Assembly: GCA_019454705.1 (NCBI GenBank)
Contig: JACFNS010000080.1
Location: 1-8,563, forward strand
Reading direction: 5' to 3'
Origin: Taibaiella sp.
GTDB lineage: Bacteria; Bacteroidota; Bacteroidia; Chitinophagales; Chitinophagaceae
Length of the DNA stretch: 8,563 nt
The first letter of the stretch is position 1, and each line of letters starts with the position of its first letter. Below the pieces are notes generated by a model that saw nothing but the letters and a program-made list of their open reading frames with translations, was not told the origin of the DNA and did not search any database. Below, piece by piece: positions 7,432-8,563 of the stretch. A program made the translations under genes and the position numbers.

Positions 7432-8511
7432 CTATACATGGCTAGGTTCTCCTATTACAATGATAGTCTTTTCACCCGGTGCCAACATTTGCCCTATAGG
7501 CTCCAGGTGGTTAGTCAAGCCGAACTCTGTCAATACTTTCTTTACTTCATTTACCGCTGCCGGGTCAACTGAAATCAGCAGCCCGCCATTCGTTTGCGGG
7601 TCGGGCAGCAGGCTGAACGCCTGCATCACATCTACACCGGGCGCGAATGATGTTTTGGTGCTGTACGCATTCCAGTTGCGGTAGGTAGCATCAGGCACCA
7701 CACGGTCTTTCAGGTAAGCCGCAGCGCCATCTACCACACCTATTTTTGAGTAATACAATTCAGCAGATAAAGAACTGCCCTCAGCCATTTCAATCAGGTG
7801 CCCCAGTAAACCGAAACCCGTAACATCTGTCATAGCATGTACGCCACACACTTTACCTAATGCTGCGCCTGCTTTGTTCAGGGTTGACATTTGCAGTACT
7901 ATTGCATCTTTCTGCTCGTCAGTTATCAACCCCCGCTTTTGCGCGGTAGATAATATACCCACGCCTATGGGTTTGGTCAGGAAAAGTATATCCCCTTCTT
8001 TAGCCGTGTTATTTCTTTTCAGGTGAGGTACGTTCGCCAGCCCGTTCACTGACAGTCCGAAGAAAGGCTCTGCTGCATCTATACTATGTCCGCCCGCAAG
8101 TGGTATTCCTGCTTCGTTGCAAATCGCCCTGGCACCTTCTATTACCTTTTGTGCCAGTGCGGCGGGCAGTTTTTCTACCGGCCATCCCAGCACGGCAATA
8201 GCTACTATCGGCTTACCGCCCATCGCATATACATCGCTGATGGCGTTTGCAGCAGCTATACGTCCGAAGTCGTATGCATCATCAACAATCGGCGTAAAAA
8301 AATCTGTAGTAGATATTAAAGCAGTACCATCGCCCATATCATAAGCGCAGGCATCGTCATTGCTGCTATTGCCTACCAGCAGTTTATCATTATCAGGCTG
8401 AATAATATTTGTCTTCAATATCTCTTCCAGCACGGCCGGGGCTATCTTGCATCCGCAGCCTGCACCATGCGCGTATTGCGTCAGCCTTATTGCTTCACTT
8501 GTTTCCTGCAT
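7432..8511 (-). CDS. selD: Selenide, water dikinase (selenophosphate synthetase), Cys form
   Basis: This 359-residue cytoplasmic enzyme makes selenophosphate from selenide and ATP, giving AMP and phosphate. Selenophosphate is the selenium donor for selenocysteine-tRNA and for 2-selenouridine in tRNA. The N-terminus RLTQYAHGAGCGCKIAP aligns with E. coli SelD. Cys19 and Lys22 correspond to the E. coli catalytic Cys17 and Lys20, and Cys19 is an ordinary TGC codon, not an in-frame TGA for selenocysteine. The metal and ATP-binding acidic residues are present: D53 (NDDACAYD), D70 (STTDFF) and D93 (NAISDVYAMGGKP). Also present are AGGHSID, AMTDVTGFGLLGHL and the C-terminal DPQTNGGLL. Length is near the family norm (E. 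coli 347). The start at 8511 matches the family N-terminus, although the frame stays open to the window edge. No selenoprotein or selenouridine synthase gene is visible here. Confidence 0.97.
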   Translation of the reverse strand: MQETSEAIRLTQYAHGAGCGCKIAPAVLEEILKTNIIQPDNDKLLVGNSSNDDACAYDMGDGTALISTTDFFTPIVDDAYDFGRIAAANAISDVYAMGGKPIVAIAVLGWPVEKLPAALAQKVIEGARAICNEAGIPLAGGHSIDAAEPFFGLSVNGLANVPHLKRNNTAKEGDILFLTKPIGVGILSTAQKRGLITDEQKDAIVLQMSTLNKAGAALGKVCGVHAMTDVTGFGLLGHLIEMAEGSSLSAELYYSKIGVVDGAAAYLKDRVVPDATYRNWNAYSTKTSFAPGVDVMQAFSLLPDPQTNGGLLISVDPAAVNEVKKVLTEFGLTNHLEPIGQMLAPGEKTIIVIGEPSHV

Positions 8512-8563
8512 GCTATTATTCTTTGTGCATTGTCTGCCGCGTTCACCTCTTCGCAGGATATAT

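Noticed and set aside
8509..8511. SelD as a selenocysteine-containing enzyme with a SECIS element
   Set aside because: The catalytic position is a normal TGC cysteine codon, so no recoding is needed.

Overview
This window looks like chromosome from a member of the Bacteroidota, probably from the Chitinophagales/Sphingobacteriia side of the phylum (inference). The signs are an exact TAnnTTTG-type -7 promoter element, weak or absent Shine-Dalgarno sequences, an RND transporter with Bacteroidota-like insertions, and the start of a geranylgeranylglyceryl-phosphate-synthase-like gene of the kind Bacteroidota carry. I see no rRNA, tRNA, CRISPR array, insertion sequence or phage gene.

Left edge (1-593, minus strand): the first 30 codons of a GGGP-synthase-like gene run off the edge. 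It follows mscL, which encodes the large-conductance mechanosensitive channel and is transcribed in the same direction. The gap at 594-784 separates mscL from a divergent operon. It holds a 28-bp dyad at 738-765 and a TAnnTTTG promoter element at 767-774.

Centre (785-7371, plus strand): a four-gene tripartite efflux operon. In order it encodes a TetR-family regulator, a TolC-like outer-membrane channel that overlaps it by ATGA, a lipoprotein membrane-fusion adaptor, and an 1131-residue RND inner-membrane pump. The dyad lies between the -33 and -7 promoter positions, so the simplest model is that the regulator represses its own operon until a pump substrate releases it. The adaptor gene carries a one-base frameshift near 3466-3471 that splits it into two open frames. 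As written, the sequence would not make an intact adaptor, which is either a real recent lesion or a sequencing or assembly error. A strong intrinsic terminator at 7395-7426 closes the operon.

Right edge (7432-8511, minus strand): a complete selD (selenophosphate synthetase, Cys form) converges on the operon. Its upstream neighbour lies outside the window.

Overall the window is mostly ordinary, well-conserved genes. The points worth a second look are the operator-like dyad, the adaptor frameshift, the near-leaderless start of the regulator, and the architecture of the pump. I found no evidence of a previously undescribed system.
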